This document shows positions 14,001-15,969 of a stretch of 15,969 nt of DNA, piece after piece; the stretch's first letter is position 1, and each line of letters starts with the position of its first letter. The DNA comes from JAGPFW01 sp964535155 (GTDB lineage Bacteria; Patescibacteriota; WWE3; UBA101185; UBA10185), in NCBI GenBank assembly GCA_964535155.1, contig CAZHSR010000019.1, forward strand, positions 1 to 15,969, written 5' to 3'. The position numbers and the translations under genes are program-made. A model generated the notes under the pieces. That model did not search any database and had not been told where the DNA came from. It saw only the letters and a program-made list of their open reading frames with translations.

Positions 14001-14094
14001 GTTTAAGCCCGCGGAATTAGGCAAGGAGAAGAATTTGGCTGTTTTGGAGGGGGTTTTGGATGGTGATAAAGAAATCGGAATATCTCTTAAGTGA
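11011..14094 (+). CDS. Degenerate SDR (epimerase-like) domain fused via TM segment to DUF4012
   Basis: This 1027-residue envelope protein has three parts. Residues ~12-340 resemble an extended SDR/NAD-dependent sugar epimerase (VRLGPVYGPG at 191-200, YISDAVDGLIKAL). The glycine-rich loop is degraded (VSNGVSYLG, 18-26), and where the Tyr-x3-Lys pair is expected there are Asp residues (D163, D167, counted back from E171). It is therefore probably not a working dehydrogenase. Residues ~360-412 form a Lys/Pro-rich linker with LPK/VPR-type repeats, followed by one TM segment (~414-437) and a helical region. DUF4012 follows with its hallmark LLLFQNSNEIRPTGGFIGSY (~618-637) and FDGVIALDLNMVQSLLEVTG, which recalls LytR-CpsA-Psr proteins. 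DUF4012 function is unknown; a cell-wall or polysaccharide attachment role is inferred from neighbours. The gene ends in TGA. Confidence 0.85.
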   Translation: MPKDSIIKKSASVPTFLVSNGVSYLGLNLCKVLLEKGARVVALDVVNDEVRARAGELLKNPNFALFNVDLNSGVPNKIESVDYVFQLMYPDDFGNVGSDEGEDLVAQAFGTKSLLDLAVASKAKFALVEPCFSLVRNRDDGLGGSSGVGIKSLSNAGSESLSDFSYDKNSEFLRSLVWDYVQKKKLDGRIVRLGPVYGPGMSLDSMEGLSGFLSSILDGRPLRILGDGVDKLPYLYISDAVDGLIKALFYKKTSGRVFKLLGEASHADLELAFVLRSMSNSDLKMTYVDAPKEVSLSFDTLVGEQIPRWEAEVNIKAGLKATLESFGYDTNLHAFKPAKMIEQKLAEDSPRFEAPQKQEIARIPEKKPIKLPKIKVPRVIFRLPKVKLPKLGDKFRAKPRGESSIQPAPKANTKKYVLFGILVAVLFALIAPLSLTVLFAKQGLSSLEEVSLNLSQLQTSSSQESARKAFTNFLQARNSFKQTRWIFRLTGKEATYISLDNTLESSVYFSGALYRTSKALDPFNSVWEVLKPNSPDTFADEDFATSVKELTYARKSMDMALANFDQVSPESLPKALQPKITQYGEVLAHSDTLLREVLLIADSLPNVLGLNKEQKYLLLFQNSNEIRPTGGFIGSYALLTLDKGKIRSLVIDDIYNPDGQIDVRKIVSEVPAPIKDFLNEDILHIRNANWSPDFPQTVASIEDLFFKLENRSFDGVIALDLNMVQSLLEVTGPIFLAAYNEEINSQNLYERAQFHAEFDYQEGISEKRSFLTILGGKLMERLFGLSSDKLPEFGGSIVNSLGSRSLQVYLKDPVMSSYLSDKKWNGGVVATEGDFLMVVNANLGGTKANYFVKNAYEYSVTSDTRDGLLRSTLQMNYQHNGEDNAWPGGPYTDYVRIYVPAGAKLTGAKMVRNELEVTDIFGQVVTSGELGKTVFATSFVMQPKETLRVEISYDLPETLSLNKEVKDYALYWQKQAGTKGDLFRFSFKGPFGTEISSFKPAELGKEKNLAVLEGVLDGDKEIGISLK

Positions 14095-14100
14095 TATTAT
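14092..14100 (+). promoter_or_regulatory. Candidate extended -10 before the two-TM protein gene
   Basis: TGATATTAT overlaps the TGA stop of the DUF4012 gene and ends 11 bases before the ATG at 14112. It predicts a leader of about five bases. There is no Shine-Dalgarno site, so either this promoter or translational read-on from the upstream gene is needed. Confidence 0.3.
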
Positions 14101-14111
14101 TCCTTTAAGTC

Positions 14112-14585
14112 ATGAAACTTATCAAAGAATATAAAAAATACTACCCAAGTCGCCCTTACGGATTTATCTCTTTTCTTTTTGGCACAATCTTTTTGATTTG
14201 GTCCATTTTGGACCCAGACACAATTGTAGTAATACTATATTTCGTATCAGGTCTTCTTTTTTATTTAGGCTTATATTTATTTTTTAGAAGTATCACTTTT
14301 GAAACATTCACATTTTCCATTTGCGATTTCTTTTTTCCAGTCAAGAAATGCTCCACTTACAAATACGAAGATATAGCTTTTATTGATCACACTGTTGATA
14401 AAATAAACTTTAATTTAAGAGCTCGATACCCATACTGGTCCATTTTTCTCATTGGATTTAAAAACGGCAAAGTTAGGAAATTTTTTACTGCTTATGAAAC
14501 GGATACCAGTTTAATTGAATATTTGACATCTAGGGATTTACTAAACAAGTTTTCCAGTAAGCTTGAAGTGTCTTCAAATAATTAG
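14112..14585 (+). CDS. Small two-TM membrane protein with a PH-like cytoplasmic domain
   Basis: The function is unknown. The 157-residue protein has two adjacent hydrophobic segments: ~17-35 (GFISFLFGTIFLIWSIL) and ~38-60 (TIVVILYFVSGLLFYLGLYLF). About 95 soluble residues follow, with alternating hydrophobic strands and a terminal helix (TDTSLIEYLTSRDLLNKF). A TM hairpin followed by strands such as FITFETFTFS, YKYEDIAFIDHTVDK and WSIFLIGFKNGKVRKFF is the plan of bacterial PH-like (YcxB/YdbT-type) proteins; this is a resemblance, not a match I can prove. The protein is very rich in Phe and Tyr. It starts 17 bases after the DUF4012 gene on the same strand and precedes femAB, so an envelope role is likely. 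Confidence 0.65.
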   Translation: MKLIKEYKKYYPSRPYGFISFLFGTIFLIWSILDPDTIVVILYFVSGLLFYLGLYLFFRSITFETFTFSICDFFFPVKKCSTYKYEDIAFIDHTVDKINFNLRARYPYWSIFLIGFKNGKVRKFFTAYETDTSLIEYLTSRDLLNKFSSKLEVSSNN

Positions 14586-14605
14586 GTCTTAAGGCTCCCC
14601 ATTAG

Positions 14606-14614
14606 TGATATACT
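14606..14614 (+). promoter_or_regulatory. Extended -10 directly before femAB (leaderless start)
   Basis: TGATATACT ends six bases before the GTG at 14621. The predicted transcript start is the G of GTG. No Shine-Dalgarno site is present and the -35 region is weak. Confidence 0.5.
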
Positions 14615-14620
14615 GCCATT

Positions 14621-15562
14621 GTGCATATAGTTCAATCCCCAGTTTGGGAAAAATTTAAACAATCTTTTGGTACGCAAACTGTTCGCATTGGTGAAGTTTT
14701 TTATACAAAACATGCAATTCCTTTTACTGGAAAGTTTTATGCTTATTGTCCAAAAGTTGCCCCTTTTAAAATTGATTTTTCTGCACTTAAATCCTCTTTA
14801 CAACAGGAAAATTGCATTGCCATAAATTTTGATGTTCCCAATGTCTTAATAGACTCCCCGCAGGCAAAGGAAGCTCAACAAATCTTTACAAATGCAGGTT
14901 GCACTTTTGCCGCAAAATTAACTTTTACGCAATATAATCTAATTCTAGATTTGCAACCTTCAGAAGAGGAATTGTTAGCAAATATGCATTCAAAGCATAG
15001 GTACAATATAAAGCTTGCTCAAAAAAAAGGAGTTGAAGTTACAGAAGCCACTTCCCCAGAAGATTTTGAGACTTTTTACAATTTGTCCTTACAAACCGCA
15101 GAAAGACAAGGATTTTACATTCATCCAAAAAGCTATTATCAAAAGATTTGGGAAATCTTGGGCGCTGAAAAAGTAGCAAAAATCTTAATTGCCTCTTACA
15201 AAGGGGAGCCGTTAGCTGCTTGGATGTTTTTTATTTATGATGGCGTTATTTACTATCCCTATGGAGGCTCTTCAGAAAAGTATCAAAATTTGCATGCTAG
15301 TAATTTTCTCGGTTGGGAAGGTATTTTACTTGGAAAGGCAAATAGTTGTAGGGAATTTGATATGTGGGGAGCAAATGCTGACTTAGAAGACAGGACTGAC
15401 CCTTATTTTGGATTTACAAATTTTAAGGTTAAATTTGGTGCTAGACATGTGCAGTACATCCCTTCGTATGATTTGGTGCTAAATCCAGCTTTGTATAAGG
15501 CCTTTAATATAGCAAATAAGTTGCGATGGCAGGTTTTAAATTTTATAAAAAGGCTAAAGTAA
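14621..15562 (+). CDS. FemAB/FemX-family aminoacyl-tRNA-dependent peptidyltransferase (lipid II / peptidoglycan bridge)
   Basis: FemAB-family enzymes use aminoacyl-tRNA to add bridge amino acids to the peptidoglycan precursor. The protein has 313 residues in two GNAT-like halves. The first half starts with the typical QSPVWEKFKQSFG and ends in YNLILDLQPSEEELLANM. The second begins with the family motif HSKHRYNIKLAQKKGVEV, followed by FYNLSLQTAERQGF, an acetyltransferase-like strand AKILIASYKGEPLAAWMFF, and the conserved IYYPYGGSS and FGFTNFKVKFGA near the end. It lacks the long coiled-coil arm of staphylococcal FemA, as FemX does. I chose the GTG at 14621 because an extended -10 ends six bases before it and the N-terminus fits the family. 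The next FemAB-like gene begins immediately after the stop. Confidence 0.9.
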   Translation: MHIVQSPVWEKFKQSFGTQTVRIGEVFYTKHAIPFTGKFYAYCPKVAPFKIDFSALKSSLQQENCIAINFDVPNVLIDSPQAKEAQQIFTNAGCTFAAKLTFTQYNLILDLQPSEEELLANMHSKHRYNIKLAQKKGVEVTEATSPEDFETFYNLSLQTAERQGFYIHPKSYYQKIWEILGAEKVAKILIASYKGEPLAAWMFFIYDGVIYYPYGGSSEKYQNLHASNFLGWEGILLGKANSCREFDMWGANADLEDRTDPYFGFTNFKVKFGARHVQYIPSYDLVLNPALYKAFNIANKLRWQVLNFIKRLK

Positions 15563-15969
15563 ATGTTTCCTCTAGATATTAGACAATCAGATGAGTGGGC
15601 TTCCTATTTGGAATTTTTGGGATGGCAAAAGGTAAAAACCTCTAATGGAGTGAATGCTGCCTTAATGGATAATAAGTTTGGAAAGGCTATAAAAGTTCAG
15701 CGCCCTGCAAAAGTTACGGCCCAAGATTTGGAAGAGATAGAAAAGGTGGCTTTTGAAAATAAAATTACAATGATAAAGATTGAGCCAAGTTTGGATCAGG
15801 ACTTAAAGGTTTTGGAGGAGGAATATATTGCACAGGGTTCGCCCTTGTCTCCACCAGCGACGATTTTTATAGATTTAGCAAAAAGTGAGGGGGATTTGTG
15901 GGCAGATTTATCTGACAGTTGTAAGTATTCTATAAAACGCGCGCAAAGGGAAGGGTCAAAAGTGGAATT
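15563..15969 (+). CDS. Second FemAB/FemX-like protein, partial (N-terminal ~135 residues)
   Basis: The gene starts at the ATG directly after the stop of the previous gene (TAA-ATG, no gap) and is cut by the right edge. The visible part repeats the layout of its neighbour: DIRQSDEWASYLEFLGW corresponds to the QSPVWEKF start, PATIFIDLAKSEGDLWADL to the strand before the hinge, and SDSCKYSIKRAQREGSKVE to HSKHRYNIKLAQKKGVEV. Sequence identity outside these blocks looks low, so the two are diverged paralogues, perhaps adding different residues or acting on different acceptors. AAGG about ten bases upstream is only a weak ribosome-binding site, so translational coupling is likely. Confidence 0.8.
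   Translation, partial: MFPLDIRQSDEWASYLEFLGWQKVKTSNGVNAALMDNKFGKAIKVQRPAKVTAQDLEEIEKVAFENKITMIKIEPSLDQDLKVLEEEYIAQGSPLSPPATIFIDLAKSEGDLWADLSDSCKYSIKRAQREGSKVE

Noticed and set aside
1..15969. CRISPR arrays, tRNA/rRNA genes, insertion sequences, prophage or integration sites
   Set aside because: No regularly spaced direct repeats, transposase or integrase motifs, terminal inverted repeats or cloverleaf-type signatures were seen on reading both strands.

Overview
The window looks like chromosomal DNA of an AT-rich bacterium with a small, tightly packed genome. The best guess is a Candidate Phyla Radiation / Patescibacteria member (Microgenomates- or WWE3-like). This rests on the long SDR-linker-TM-DUF4012 fusion protein, the FemAB-type proteins beside it, the wzz/RNase H/nucleotidyltransferase cluster and the overall gene style. 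It is an inference from gene content, not a phylogenetic result. TGA is used as a normal stop (14092-14094), so there is no sign of the TGA-to-glycine recoding found in some CPR lineages.

Layout, left to right. Positions 1-779 hold the 5' part of an unrecognised gene on the minus strand. It has a perfect Shine-Dalgarno (SD) and GTG start and is clearly more GC-rich than the rest. A divergent promoter region separates it from hpf (ribosome hibernation factor), which overlaps a small membrane-anchored protein. A spacer with two DnaA boxes follows, then dnaA, then groES-groEL behind a CIRCE-type HrcA operator. A bidirectional terminator at 5492-5518 separates groEL from a convergent two-gene pair, an ABC/AAA ATPase plus an RloB-like Toprim protein. 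This pair resembles a phage-defence (abortive infection) module. Upstream of it, on the same strand, is an Hsp20 gene with a second, weaker CIRCE-like operator. Divergent from hsp20 is a SpoU/TrmH-type RNA methyltransferase.

After a gene-free spacer (8797-9083), a minus-strand operon wzz-rnhA-nucleotidyltransferase runs toward it, with genes overlapping or one base apart. Divergent from wzz is a 1027-residue SDR-DUF4012 envelope protein, followed by a small two-TM protein and two tandem FemAB-like genes, the second cut by the window end. The right half is therefore a cell-envelope/polysaccharide region. The left half is replication, ribosome protection and proteostasis.

Two regulatory themes stand out. 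First, several transcription-unit-leading genes (hpf, the ATPase, the methyltransferase, wzz, femAB) have a -10-like hexamer only 6-7 bases before the start codon and no SD, as expected for leaderless mRNAs. The two heat-shock units and the left-edge gene instead have AGGAGG sites and real leaders. Second, groESL and hsp20 share CIRCE-like operators, suggesting a common HrcA regulon. All promoter and operator calls are read by eye and untested. I found no tRNA, rRNA, CRISPR array, insertion sequence or prophage genes.
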